Source of the DNA: Branchiostoma lanceolatum
Taxonomy: Eukaryota; Chordata; Leptocardii; Amphioxiformes; Branchiostomatidae
Reading direction: 5' to 3'
Assembly: GCF_035083965.1 (NCBI RefSeq)
Contig: NC_089727.1
Span: 10,917,501-10,981,500 of the forward strand
DNA: 64,000 nucleotides
Shown: positions 1-12,569 of the stretch, piece by piece
Layout: each line of letters begins with the position of its first letter
Position numbering within the stretch: the first letter of the stretch is position 1
Position numbers and translations under genes: made by a program
The notes under the pieces: model-generated
The model's database searches: none
What the model saw: the letters and a program-made list of their open reading frames with translations, nothing else
Told to the model about the DNA's origin: nothing

Positions 1-1540
1 TTAATGCAGCTTAAAGAACCGCCGCTGTGGGTGTTTACACGTGAACACGCCTCTGGCATGACTGCGAAAGCCTCCGTCTCATCAACAGACTCACTGTTAT
101 CTGCAAGAAATCTGCACGAATTTCCACCAAGGCACACCAGTTCAGCATTGACGTCCAGATAAGTTTAGCATGCCAGCTACGGCGTGCAAGAAACACTTAA
201 CGTTGGAGACTCTTTTAATCTTAATCGGGTCTTCGGCGTGGGAGCTTTCTCTGCTTCGCCCTGCGGCACTACTCGCCCACGCCTAGACCACGCCAACAAA
301 TTTCATTTAAGTATTTGAAAGGAGCCGTGCGTAGTCGGGATCAACACTGACATCGGAGTAATGAAAAGAAACCTTATACGAGACGACAAAACTACTTCAC
401 TTGGGAAGACCAATTTTGTGTAATCTTGTTTTCGTCTCACGGCAGACGACAGCTGTCAAAAAGGGGATAACTACACTAAAAATGCACCTCTGTAAAGAAA
501 ATTGCGTTTTACTAAGCAAAGTAACAACAAGAACGTTAAATATTATTTACACACATTTGGACGTTAAACTTCATTTATACACATTTGGACTAAACATAAC
601 TTGTGACAATGAGAGGATTAAAATCATTTATGATCAGAAAATCAGAATGCCTCAAAAAGAGTATCTCATTTCCATAAGATGAAAAACAAGACCAAAATGA
701 AGATGATGAAATGAAGCCGCCATCTTGTATGTGCCATAATGTGGTTGATTACTACAAGCGTATCAGTGTCACAAAGATGTGTGGAGGCCACTTGACGAAA
801 GAGGCCGTACATAATGACAGACGTCAAACAAGATTACTGACCACGAACCTTATTACATTCCATAATAGTGCAAAGATTACCAAGGCTACATGAACTCAAT
901 TAGCCGGGGGTGATTGAAAAGGAGACGAACTGGAAATTGAAACTGTTGTCGTTTTCATTTTCTTTTTCATGGTCCGTGTACTAGATCTGGTGTCATGCGT
1001 TCAAGAATGGTAAGAGGGACTATAGAATAGAATCATTTTTCACTACCTAACCAGATGTCAAATGTCACACAACGAGCACTTGTTTTAAGCCCGCACATTC
1101 CCCTGAGACAGCTGCCCTAATGATAAAGCACTCAAAGACCAAAATTGTAGTATACCATGTGTATCTTGTGCCTATGTAACTTCGACACGGGTCCTTGCCA
1201 AGAGTTCTATGTTCTATATAGTGAAACTCTACATGGTGAAACTCTCTATGAAAACTAGGTGCATAGGTGCTTCATCCCAAGTACATCTACATTGAGTCGC
1301 CACTCTGTTTCATTAGATAATGCTAAGATATTGGACACAAGAACTTGCTTAAGGGGAATTTGGGAAGTTGTATAAATCAGGGCCTTCAATAAACAGAGGC
1401 GGGGGCAGGTACCGACTTCCACCCGCCTTTGATCCGTTGCTTACGTCACACGTCACGTGACGGAAGTTGGCATATATCCTGACCAATCGGCTTCAGGATT
1501 TATCCTTCATAATAAAGCGATACCTTATAGTAATGGTCCA
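1..1540. other. intergenic, no gene seen
   Basis: No reading frame here has domain content or coding character. Near 1395-1500 there is a cluster of promoter-like words (a GC-rich box, CRE-like TACGTCA, a CACGTG E-box, an inverted-CCAAT-like ACCAATCGG). I see no first exon that they could serve, so this is only noted. Confidence 0.5.
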
Positions 1541-1544
1541 CATT

Positions 1545-1850
1545 TGTCATGATAGATAAATAAATAAATAAATAGATAAATAAGTATGTATGATAAATGG
1601 ATAAATGATATCATCAATGAATGTTTATAATAAATAGATATGTGATATATAGATGGATAGATAAAGAATAGATAACTAATATTTATGATAAATGAATAAA
1701 GATTCATAATGAATAGATAACTATGATTGATAATATAACACATTTCTAATAAATGAATGATATATTTGTAATGAATGAATAAATGTTTATTTATAGAGAA
1801 ATGAATCAATATATTTGTCATAATATTTTTCTTAATCTATTGTTGATATG
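1545..1850. repeat. AT-rich tetranucleotide low-complexity tract
   Basis: Degenerate runs of GATA, AATA and TGAA words, for example the TAAATAAATAAATAGATAAA stretch near 1556, decay over about 300 bp. The open frame on the minus strand here is a by-product of the composition. Confidence 0.85.
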
Positions 1851-1860
1851 TTCAATCGAT

Positions 1861-3954
1861 CAATACATATAAAGCAATTCTAAATGTTTTGATACAGCAA
1901 ATAATGTGCAAGTTTGTAATTGAATTTTTATTCCTACAGAAAGTTCTATTCTCACAGAGGAACACGTTGCAAGAAAAAGTGCCACAATTCAGTCGTTTGG
2001 TATTTCAAATGCTGTGAAGTAATGACAAATCATAGATAAATGAAAGCATGAATTAATAAATGCACGTTTATCATATGTCGACAAATGCAGGGAGGAATAT
2101 GTCCGATAAATGTCATAAAATAGTAAGAGACATTTTCTTAAATCTACACATCAGCTCTCTTTCGTATTCACCGCTTTCAGCGACCATCTAATTGCGTATC
2201 ATTATTCCCACCATACGTCAATCACCCTGAACGTGCGTCGTTCCACAAGTACGTGTTGCTTTTAAACTACGAAACACTACAATATCATTTTCATGACTGG
2301 TGAGGAATAAAGCAATCGCTTCATGCGGAACTTGATTACTACAATTTACTTACATAAATCATGTAGCTAATTATATATATATCATTAAGTACTAATGATC
2401 ATTGAAAAATGTAAATTGTGATGTGAAGTAGATTAACTGTCGAAAGTATGTGTCCTTTGAATATAAATATTCATTCGTATATATATACACATATGGTGTG
2501 TATGCCGTTAGTATCCCTATATGCCTACAGAGCCAATTGTTACCCCGTTTTGATTAGGTTCCAATTGCGTCGGTGCCCGCAGGGGTGTAGTCAAATTTGT
2601 CTCCTCCCGGTCTTCGCACGAGTAGCTCACGGAGCCTATTTGTTACAGGGCCCCGCTTTGATTTTAAGTCCGAGTTAAAATGATGTCGGGTCCCGGCCGG
2701 GCCTACAAATAGCCCGACAACCACAGGGTGTCCCACCGGGCCACGTAGGGGTCACGCCGGAAAAAAACCCAGTCAACTACCCGTCGGGCCTCCCCTTTTC
2801 CAATTGGGACCTTAGCATTACCCGTGCGTGTACGTGTGGAGGCGGTTAGTGAAAGGAACTCAACTCCTCAACCTTAATTGACTGTAGTTAGCACGTCTCC
2901 TTAGTTCTTGGTTGCTAGGTAACCCTTCAGTTGAAGATTAACTTGGTGGTCCAAGACCCAAGGATGGTTATCAAAGAAACACCGAGTACGTGGCAGCACC
3001 GGGGAAATGGGCTCCAAGATTGAGTTGTTCTTTGAGTCGAGCCGACTTAGGAAAAAGCAATTCCACCTTTCTTTTGATGACCTCTCATTCTGATTCACAG
3101 CAGACAACGGGCTCGACATCGTGGATGTAAGTCTATCATTCCGCCTTACATGACGTTCTCGGGGGTGACACGAGAGGTGCCGCCGAACCCCTCTGGTCGT
3201 TTTGCTTCGTTCCAATGACTTCACATCTCTGTGGCGAAGGTTTAACCTCTTTTGACCTGCAGCGACTGATGTATGAGTCAGGCGGAAGAGGCTATCATCA
3301 GGGTATTTGACCGTGTAAAGTTCTCATTTCGTGTCACGTACACGCGGCCAACCGTGTCCCACCCGGCGCCTGGGTGTGCTAAGATACAGCTCTACGATGT
3401 AGCATTGACGTTTTACTGTATTCTACAAATATCATAACAAATTTCATGGAAAAACGTTATAAAAGTTATTAAACATGGTCAACGACCTCATGGTTTGTCA
3501 AGGGCGGTCGGCAGACCAGCTATATCATAGACGTACCACACTACTTCAAGGACGGGGGTGTCGGCCTTTAGTGCTAAAGTACCTGAAAATACTGCTCGGG
3601 GAACCAAACTCCCCATGCTTCTTCGGGACCTCAACCACTAGAATTGATTGATACGAATCCATCAAAAGGAGTCGTCTTAGGTGCGTACACAAAACGTCTG
3701 GTATGCACTCAGGTTTCTATAGGTTCAATTTGTGCTGCTCTACATAGTCCTGCATAGATCATGCCCCTGACAAACTTCAAGGTTTTGTGTGTTCAAATAT
3801 CTAATTTAATCTTTAGTGGCTACTACTATAAATTTCAAAGTACATTGAAGAGTGGCTGGCTGTCTTTTTAAAGTTTACAGCAGCTCAATGGACAGGGTAG
3901 ATTTATACTCGTTGATGAAGGTTAGACATCCAGGTAGTAAGATACGCCAAAAAT
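1861..3954. other. intergenic; contains a GC-richer block, no gene seen
   Basis: About 2540-2870 is noticeably richer in C and G than its AT-rich surroundings and has short CCGG-rich words. I cannot match it to a gene or to a repeat elsewhere in the window. The short frames have no recognisable domain. The rest is unremarkable single-copy-looking DNA. Confidence 0.4.
2910..2924. promoter_or_regulatory. candidate X-box (RFX-type) motif
   Basis: GGTTGCTAGGTAACC fits the established RFX consensus (GTTGCYAGGYAAC-like, two half sites). It lies in intergenic DNA about 2.1 kb upstream of the CBM2-PAN gene. A single motif in 64 kb can occur by chance, so function is not claimed. Confidence 0.25.
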
Positions 3955-4101
3955 AGTTACTCAAGCAACTGGATAAAATTTCGAAACAGTTAGACGTTTT
4001 AGACAGCATCCGCTATCTTTTATCAGTCACTGATGAAAGATAGCGGATGCTGTCTGAAACGTCTGACTATTTCGAAATTTTATCCAGTTGCTTGAGTAAC
4101 T
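3955..4101. repeat. foldback palindrome, 73-bp arms, 1-nt spacer
   Basis: The left arm 3955-4027 and right arm 4029-4101 are near-perfect inverted copies with the C at 4028 as centre. There are only a few mismatches, for example AAACAGTTAGACG against the complement of CGTCTGACTATTT. A diverged single-sided copy of the same family, with the same left flank (GACATCCAGGTAGTAAGAT-like), lies in inverted orientation at about 60393-60530. This is therefore an interspersed repeat that here exists as a hairpin, not a unique structure. Confidence 0.85.
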
Positions 4102-4998
4102 TTTTTTAGATTTATACTCCCCTCTTCCTTTTTAATGGCACAGTTTTCTGAACTTAAACAGCACTACATGATAACTGTAATACCTTTACATGTTACTTTG
4201 GGGGTCCTGGTATTTTTCCATGGGATTTGGCAACTATATTTCAAGTGTCAGTGAATAGTTTTATCAGCAGTCTCCACACACAACCAGAAGGATTTAACCT
4301 GCCGACTCTTCAGTGGACCGTCTGCCGCCTGTTTTAGAAGCGATCTTAAACAGTGAAAAGCAGGATCATTTCATTTTTGTCTAATAAGATAGCCTAGAAA
4401 TCTCTCAAATGTATTTGTGAGACAAATCTTAACAAAGAGCGCAGACATTGTGAATTTAAAGTTGTAAAGGGAGTCGTGTTATGTGTCCTTCGAAATATTG
4501 TGTCCATGAATTTTTGATGATATTCTAAAAACCCAGAAAGAAGAACAATTCTTGGTATGAAAGGATAATAATCAGCCAAAGTATTATAATAGGAAACATA
4601 AAGAAAGCCTTAATCCTCCGATTAACCCAAATTTCTTTATTGTGACCTATTTGATTTTCTATGTAATTCTATCTGTCATTCCGAGAGTATTTTCTTTTAA
4701 GCGAAATACAATAGCAACGACGTAAATGAAGTGGACGATTTCAAACTTAAGTGGGGGGTCACATTGATTCTGTTTTCCCTTTTTTTAAATCAAAGAAGAA
4801 GGATGTTATTCTTCAAAGTTCCTATTTGCCTCCTAAACGGCCACAATCGAACTTTTATGAGAACATAATGACAGTTTATTACACGCTTCACTCTAAACAA
4901 TGACGTCAAATGGAATCACCCTGGCTGGTCTTGATATACACAACACCAGTATCGTGTTGATTTACATAACCCTTCCTCGTGGTGCAATCAAACATACG

Positions 4999-7900
4999 AT
5001 GTTTTCTGCAAGGATCTTTCTCATCTATTTGCTGCACTTCTTATATTACACAGGTAAGTTTATAATGATTCAACTTCAATAAGGCCAATTATTTCTGAAA
5101 TATTCCTGCAAAATGAACTACGCCTGGAGGTGACTTCTTATACAAATAGTTTTCTTCTGCCATGGAGTATTTTCGCGAAGACACGTGAAAACTTATAGAT
5201 GTTTTAGATAATATAGACCTTTTGATAGTAGCTACCGCTTGAGGTGAAAACGTATAATTGGATGAAGTAGCATCCATTTATGATATCACGTTTTATCAAT
5301 CCTAACTCAGTGTTGATTCTGGATCAAAGTTGAACTCTACTTGCCAACACACAAAGATTTCCTTCCAATTCTGCCCAATTTCGCACAGAGTACAATGATA
5401 ATAAACTGGTGGGCGCACCGACTAATAGGTATCTAAACCAGCTCAGAAAAGGACAAGAAATAACCATGCCTTTAAGTATCAGACTTTTCAACCTAGGATT
5501 GATGGGTTTAAAAAATCGTATTTTCCTAGAACTATCGTAGAGTGGAACTCGTTGCAACCAAGTACCGTGGAAGCATCCTCATTAGACAGCTTTAAACAAT
5601 GCATTCAGAGAGATATGCGAAGGTTATACGTGACAGGTCGTTCGGCGTAATATAACCAGCTGCTGCTGCGCCGCGTGCCTGCGAAGCTGGTGTGTTACGC
5701 CGAATAGCGGTTATACCGGCTATATAGATACAGATACAGATAATGAATGATACGTCCGAGTCTTTGTGCTTTTAAAACTGTGTTGTGTAACACGAACACA
5801 CTTCGGACTCAAGTATCAACTAGAATAACTTCCGAACAAACAAGACAAAAGTGAAAAGTAGATAGTGAGATTAACAGTGACGAGTATTGTTTATATAGTG
5901 GTCTCAAAATGGCAAGCAGTACAAGAAACACAGGTTTTTACGGACAACATATTAGTATATCTCTATCTGCTTCAAAACGAAATGTTGTTTAAAGAGGCTA
6001 TTAGGAATATAAATAGTATTTTGCCTCAAAGCTGATACCTGTCATTTGACATACACCTTATAATCAGCGTAATATCTTGTATAATTGTAAACACATAACT
6101 GTATACAAAGACCTAGTTCCGTCAACTGTGCATTTAGCATTCTAGGCATGAATATGCGAATAAAGGTTGGTTTACCGAGTCCCTGTTGATAACAAAATTG
6201 AAATACAGTAGCTGGCTAGGCTGGGTTTCTTATTGAATGCTTAATGGATGCTGCCTGAGCCTTTAATGTGTGTACGACTTGACTTGAGCAACAATCTCAA
6301 TAGTTGTAGATTATGTATGCTTTTCTGTTGGTAATGGGGTCTGAATTATTAAGTGACAGCTTATCAAAAAGAGGTTGACGGCATTGTGGACCGTTTTAAC
6401 AATCAGAATCATGTGGGGCAAGCTAGGCAGGAGACAGGACATTATCAATACGAAATATCATTCATTTGTATCGCAAAGAAATCTCATGCTTTTTATCCTT
6501 TTAAAAATGATTTCTATACATTAGATTTGTTGGTTGGTTGGTTGGTTGGTTTGTTGGTTGGTTGGTTAGTTGGTTGGTTGGTTGGTCTAGCCTCTGTCCT
6601 AGTGTCCACAGGCCATTCATTCCAACGAAATGTTTGTTTGTTTATTAAAACATAAACCGTGTTTCAGTATGTTGCGTTTTATAAATGATTCTCAGGACCA
6701 CAAGTAGACGCGTTCTCGATAACTGCCCAGTATGCCGTGACGTCCCAATGGCCTCGGCACTTTAGCTCCAGGATTATTCTCAGTCTCCCGTACGGTGTCA
6801 ACGATGGCTGGACCATCACGCTCAACTTCGACAGAAGAGTCGACAGCATTGAGGTAAAGAATCATATACTATCTCATACCAATATATGTTCTCATTACAG
6901 AGGATAGAGATAACTTAAATGACACAACAAAAATGCGGGGACTTCAGTAATGTCTTCTACAATTTTACATGCACAAAGTTAGATACAATGCAAAAATCAT
7001 GACGATGAATGACGTAATATGGTAATCTTTTTTGAGAGCCGTATTACTTTATATAATATTTTATTCCAATTAGATCTGGCGAGCTGAAATCACAGGTACC
7101 AGTACCAACCGTGACACGTATCATCTTTCAAACATATCTGACAACCGCGACCTGCCGGCTGGGAACTATGAGATCACATTCAACGCTGTGTACTCAGGAA
7201 CCCAGCCTGTGCTGACATCCATGGACTTCAACGGACAACTCATGTACGGGGACGCAGGGGCTGGTAGTCAGAGCACTGCAGTACCACCAACGACCGCTAC
7301 TCCAACTGTTGCACCTGCCCAAGTAACGGCTTCACCAACAACAACGGATGCCCCAACTATTGCACCTGCCCAAGTAACGGCTGCACCAACAACGGATGCC
7401 CCAACTATTGCACCTGCCCAAGTAACGGCTGCACCACCAATAACTGCTGCCCCTGTACCTGTACCAGCACTAACCACCGAGGTTCTTGTTTTTTCTGATT
7501 TTCTTTTCTTCTATTTGTCGGCATAGAAGTGTGCAGCAAGTTATTGAATTTCTATACATATCCGAGTAAGGAAGAAGTCGATGAAAAAGCAGTTTTAACT
7601 ATTTTAAAGAAATAAGTACGCTATCATGTTTTCACGATTGAGGATTCAAAATATAGTTCAAATTATATGTAACTTTCCATACTAGTTAGGAGAAGATAAA
7701 CACAGTAAACATATAACGTAATATGACTAAATATACATTACATGTTGGCTTAAGCAAGGGCAATTTGTAGGATGGCAAGTCGCTAAAGAAATATTGTCTG
7801 ACAGGCTGAAGACCTGAACTGTGGTGACAATGCTGAGCAAGCACCGGGGGCCCAGGGAGGAGGCTATGGGGGTCTGTCCGGAGTGTGTTCAAAAGGTGAG

Positions 7901-8356
7901 TGGCATAGTGCCAGACCATGGTCCGATTTACAAATTGACAGTATTTTTTCACCTCTATCAAAACTAAGTGCATTTGTAGTCATGTATTCCAACCATCAGA
8001 GCCCCACTATCCTAGACAAGGTGACAACAACGTGTTTGAGACTACTATGCTTTGTTTTCTTCAAGTGTATCATAATCGTCTCCCCACATATAGGATCGTT
8101 GCGACGCACACCAGCAATTCGCACAGCAATGTGGCGTGTTCTGGGAGGCCACGCCCTTGCCAATCATCTCATCAACGTGATCCAATCAGAAAGCAGAATG
8201 GATTGCTGCTCAGAGTGCCTGAATGACGTTGACTGTTGCTCCGTGAACTACGATGAGAACACCGGGCGATGTGAGCTGAACGGAACGGATGGGCGCACCT
8301 GTCCCACCTCAGTTGTGCATCGTGAGGGGTCCGCATTCTATCAGCCCATGGAGTGA
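4999..8356 (+). CDS. secreted CBM2-like carbohydrate-binding protein with PAN/apple domain (5 exons)
   Basis: Proposed coding exons are 4999-5053, 6696-6853, 7074-7481, 7805-7895 and 8094-8356. They total 975 nt and give 324 residues. Phases are 1, 0, 0, 1 and all junctions are GT/AG; the exon 3 donor (GAG|GTTCTT) is the weakest. Exon 1 encodes a hydrophobic signal peptide (MFSARIFLIYLLHFLYYT). Exons 2-3 encode a domain of about 100 residues with the CBM2 pattern: the Y-x-V-x-x-x-W start, GWTITLNF, the SIEIWRAE strand and LPAGNYEITFNAV. CBM2 domains are known cellulose or chitin binders. A Thr/Ala/Pro linker follows, containing three copies of an APTIAPAQVTA-like unit, then a short Cys-containing exon. 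Exon 5 encodes a Cys-rich PAN/apple-like module (MDCCSECLNDVDCCSVNYDE, then a C-x-L-N-G strand). No catalytic domain is seen, so it is probably an extracellular or mucosal glycan-binding protein. Intron 1 holds a CR1-like LINE tail and a GGTT repeat. A possible poly(A) signal (ATTAAA) is at 8452. The exon model is inferred; the domains are read directly. Confidence 0.72.
5310..5745 (+). mobile_element. 5'-truncated CR1/Jockey-type LINE 3' end
   Basis: The frame ending near 5650 reads TIVEWNSLQPSTV, then SLDSFK, shortly before its stop. This is the usual C-terminal end of CR1/Jockey-group reverse transcriptases. Upstream, the matching sequence (YQTF..PRIDGFKKSYF-like) is broken by frameshifts. 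The 3' end runs into an ATACAGATACAGATA short tandem repeat, as in CR1-like elements, which end in microsatellite-like tails instead of poly(A). A second copy of only the last 50 bp is at 59811-59863. It sits in intron 1 of the CBM2-PAN gene. Confidence 0.75.
6527..6584. repeat. (GGTT)n microsatellite
   Basis: About 14 imperfect GGTT units (TGGTTGGTTGGTTGGTTTG and so on) in intron 1, ending about 110 bp before exon 2 of the CBM2-PAN gene. Confidence 0.9.
7300..7445 (+). repeat. 48/51-bp coding minisatellite in the linker
   Basis: GCACCTGCCCAAGTAACGGC starts at 7311, 7362 and 7410, so the units are 51 and 48 bp and keep the reading frame. They encode the Thr/Ala/Pro spacer between the CBM2-like and PAN-like domains and could vary in copy number between alleles. 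Confidence 0.85.
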
Positions 8357-8785
8357 TATGATTCTAAGGTCCCCTTTCCACTAGAATGCGATCCCTGAGC
8401 GACTTGTGAGCGACCAAAATTGAATTTGTGTGATCATGACCATTAAAGCTTGGTTTCATGATCGGCATACCACGATGTAAAAGTGTGACGTAAAAGACAA
8501 CAAAACACACAAAACCTAAATTTAAAAAAAAAAATCGTTCCTTGTCTAGAAATTCGTATCCGTCTAGTCTTTGGTCTCTCAGCGGTTGCAGCGCGGTCGC
8601 AGTCTGTGGTGGAGAGGGGGCGTTACCGACATATCTCAAGATACGACATAGAACGTGTTATATCTTATTGATACTAACGATGCACAACTTTGTTATCAAG
8701 GCATTTAATAATGATTCACTTCTGTCGCCGTGTTTTGCCTAAATTAAGGTTTGAATTGTTCGCAACATAGTATGGAAATACTGTA
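8357..8785. other. 3' flank of the CBM2-PAN gene
   Basis: Probable 3' UTR and spacer up to the DNA transposon. An ATTAAA at 8452 could serve as the poly(A) signal. An A-run lies near 8522. No further gene is seen. Confidence 0.4.
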
Positions 8786-9963
8786 TACAGTCAAACCTGT
8801 ATTAGCGGTCACCTTTGCATAGCGGCCACCTGCCCATAGTGGTCACTTTTTGTCGGTCCCTTGGATTTTTCCCATTGACATAAGCATTAAGAATTAGGCT
8901 ATAGCGGCCACCTGTCCAACGCGGTCGCGGCCAGACGATTTTCGGTCCCGCGAGTACAGTAACACTGCCGATAACGGTCACGGCGCGCCGATAGAAGCCG
9001 CATCGCCACCGCACGCCGGGTTCAAAATCTTCATTTTTTCACGCAGTTATCAAATTTATGTGGACTCAACTGGATAGGATCATAATAAAGAAAACCAGAA
9101 TGTTTTATCTTTGTTAGAAAATCCATGGTTTGACGCGAAGTCAAGTATAATTTTCTTCACATGGCAAACGTTTGTACATCGAGGTAAAATTGACCATTTC
9201 TGTGCATTTCGACTGGACAAATATTACGGCAGCTTTTTGGAAAATACAACCCACACATGTACCTGATGCGGTAAGTTCGCGAAATGTTTGAATGTCGGCC
9301 CAATTTCCGTTTTCACCGGGAATTCATTCAAATTGTGCTCAAAACGTGTTTCGCGCAATTTTCAAAATGGCGCTGATACAAACTGGATTGGTAGCAGCAT
9401 AAAGGTCAACGGAAGACACCACTGTTACGGAGGTATAATATACTAAATTAATTTTGCTGCAAAGTATCACTGAGGATGATTACTAAACCAAAAGCTTCAA
9501 AATGAATGTGGATAATATTACTATGATGTAAAATTTGGGCTGTTGCAATTTTCTGAAAAGACAAAAAGCCCTCAAAAGAGCGACCTTCTTCTGAGTACCC
9601 TATTAGCATAATGGTAGATGCTGATCAACACAAGCCACGCGGGAACCGAACCAACACAACAAGAGACTAAGGAAAATTGTCGCCACGATTTTATGTTTGA
9701 AAACGGTCGAAAACGAACAGTAAGTGGCAACTGAGCAACATGTATTTTGTTCTTAACTAACTTGGAGTAAAAGAACAACAATCGAACTTCTAAAATGTGC
9801 CTTACATGTGTACTGTACGGTGAATAAATGTATCTCAGTGGGTACTGAAAACATGTGTCACTCGTGGTCAATTAATCAACATTTTCTCCATAGCGGCCAC
9901 CTGTCCTTAGCAGCCAGTTTTGGCCAGTCCCTTGAGTGACCGCTATAGACAGGTTTGACTGTA
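8786..9963. mobile_element. non-autonomous pogo/Tigger-like DNA transposon, about 1.17 kb
   Basis: The termini are inverted: CAGTCAAACCTGTATTAGCGG at the left (from 8788) and the complement, CTATAGACAGGTTTGACTG, at the right (to 9961). Both ends are flanked by TA (8786-8787 and 9962-9963). This matches Tc1/mariner-superfamily pogo/Tigger elements, which duplicate TA and start with CAGT or CAGTC. The subterminal word TAGCGGCCACCTGTCC recurs near 8818, 8901 and 9891. The interior has no transposase frame, so it would have to move in trans. A shorter relative is at 57863-58030. Confidence 0.8.
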
Positions 9964-11537
9964 TATGCATGTTCACTGTAAAGAAAGGATGACTCCTAAT
10001 GTTGTAAGTGTTGGCAAGAGTGTTGTTGAATATCAGAACGCGAGGAAAGAGGTATTTTTCTTCCTTGAGCTATCCTTAAAAGTTTGTATGAGTTATTTCC
10101 GTCTTTAGTTCATAACGACTTCATTATGATTTCAATCAATATAACGTAATAATAAACAACTTCGAGTTAATAATAAACAACTTCGAGTACATTATTAACA
10201 TGAGATAATACATGTATATATGACGCGTGCAAATGGGCTTATAATTAATGAATCAGGTATATTCTAATCTATATAGTTTGGCCAACGGTTTATAAAGCTG
10301 ATGAAGTTTAAGGTGTTTTTGGCGTCGTGTTTTTATGAGTATTTTAAATTCTTAAGGGCTAATCCCAAGTCTATAGTTTCAACACGAGTCAGCTCAGTGT
10401 CAAGGGCAGCCATGTTGTTGTCTCTTTCGCCCCCTCTTCAAAAATAGTCACGTGACTTCCGCTGGCAATTTTCCGAAGTGACGCTGCATGAACTGGTGTT
10501 TCTAAATTCTCTTTTGATTTAGCCGGCCCAACTGATATAGAGTGTTAGTCTGGTGAAAGCTTGTTTGTAATATCATGCATTGTTGCCGAGTTATGAGTTC
10601 TTAAGGGCTTTTTTTTTCGTTTTGCCATGGTATCAAAACATATGATCACCTATGGGATGCTATGGTAGGTCAAAATTCGCTACGTGACTGGCATATTGCG
10701 TGTTCCTTTGCAATTATGTCGAATCCAAATCATCTAAAGTTGCCACTTTGCCTCGGTGTTACGGCTTTAGGACAGTCTTGACTACATCAAGTTTACTTTA
10801 AAAAGAACTCAGGCATCAATAGTGTATACAGTGACACTCGGGTTAACTCATGATAGTATACGTTCGAGTGCACCTAATCGCTATGTACTATATGTCCATG
10901 ACCGCAAAATCCTAAGGTAAGGGCACGTGCATTAAAACAGTGAAACCTTACACAAGAGCTCATATAGTTGCTCATAACACCCTCAAGATAAGTGACGACT
11001 TTTGTCTCTCAGGAGCTGAGACAGCTGTGTTACAAAAACATGACACATCTAGTTGACATACAAGTTGGCGTTTATGTGAGATATACAGACTCTTAAAGTA
11101 GTTACATTCGAAATAGGTTCCCATAGCATACATTGAATTAATTCAATTCACAACTATAGCGGACAGTGACACCAAGTGCAAAAATATATTGCAACAAGCG
11201 GTTCAGTTATCTTTGCATGTATGTAGTAAATGTGTTTGACTGGGAAAAGAAGATGTCATAATATTGATTTTAATCATTGAACCATATGCGTTATCACGTT
11301 TTCTCCGGTGTTGTAACTGTGCTTAGATTAGTCATTCCTTGATCTATTATCATTTAGTGTTTATACTGCCTCTACCTGATTTGTTTTGAGTTATGGGAAA
11401 CATATATATATATATATAATCTTTCTATTTTTTTCATTGTGGTGTCTTATACGCCCACGTTCTGGGCAAGATACAATAAAAGACAACATAAACCTTCATT
11501 CATTGATTAACATATGGCGGCTACAATTACAGTGCTT
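9964..11537. other. intergenic, no gene seen
   Basis: AT-rich spacer. A 21-bp word (TAATAATAAACAACTTCGAGT) is duplicated in tandem at about 10147-10188. Near 10455 there is a CACGTG followed by ACTTCCG (ETS-like). Neither can be tied to a gene. Confidence 0.45.
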
Positions 11538-11768
11538 TTTATTAGACTAACTCTATATGACACCAAATAATGGCAAAGTCTCTACTCATTTGATTTGCCG
11601 TGGAAGATGGTCCAATAATGTAAGAGTCTACCCTAAAGTTTTGATTTACATAGTATCAATTAGCTTATTTTCTATTCTCCAGAACCTGAGCAAATCTATG
11701 CGTTAAACCAGCTTCCTGTATGTGGGATCTGTCCGGACGCCTGTCCAGAAATCCCCCGTTCTGTTTCT

Positions 11769-12482
11769 TCAGTCGCTCGTCTTGCCGAAGATAGCTTCGG
11801 TTATCCAGCTGAAATAACTATAGTACAGCTCACTCTGGGCGGTGTCATCGTCTGGAACGGCAGCGTCGCCTTCCTCCTGGGTGTCTGTTCCCTCACAGGC
11901 GCTAGGTGACAATGTTTCGTCAACTGGATCGGCCCTCTCCTGGGTGTCGGTTCCCTCGCGGTCGCTGGGTGGCGCTGTTTCGTGAAGGGAAATGACCATG
12001 GTGTTGGCCCTCTTCCGGATGTCAGTGCCCCCCTGGTCGTTAGGTGGTAGGGCTTCTCCGACTTCAAGAGACACTACAACCATGTCGTTGACGTTGGGAT
12101 CGCTAGGTGGCAGGGTTTCATCAATGGGATGGACAATGGTGTCTGCTGCGTCAGGACCGCTAGGTGGACGGGGAATGACCCATTCAGCAAATGCACTCAC
12201 TTTCGCAGTTTCACAGGCGATGTTGCTGCTGTTGACCATGAAGAAGTCCACCTCTCTCTCAAGAGCGACCTCTTCGGCGGGGCCGGTTCGGTCCTGGGAT
12301 CCTAGTTTATCGTCGGCTGCTTGCGTCACTAAAAGCACGTTGTTATACGAGCCATACTTGTTCATCACAGACGGCTGTATTGAAAGGGAAGAAAATGAGC
12401 TCAGCGCTCGTGGATTGTTTGTCCGATATGTACAGCCTTGCATACATTTCTTATCATAGTCCTTGATTATAATTGTGGCAGC

Positions 12483-12569
<87 letters not shown>

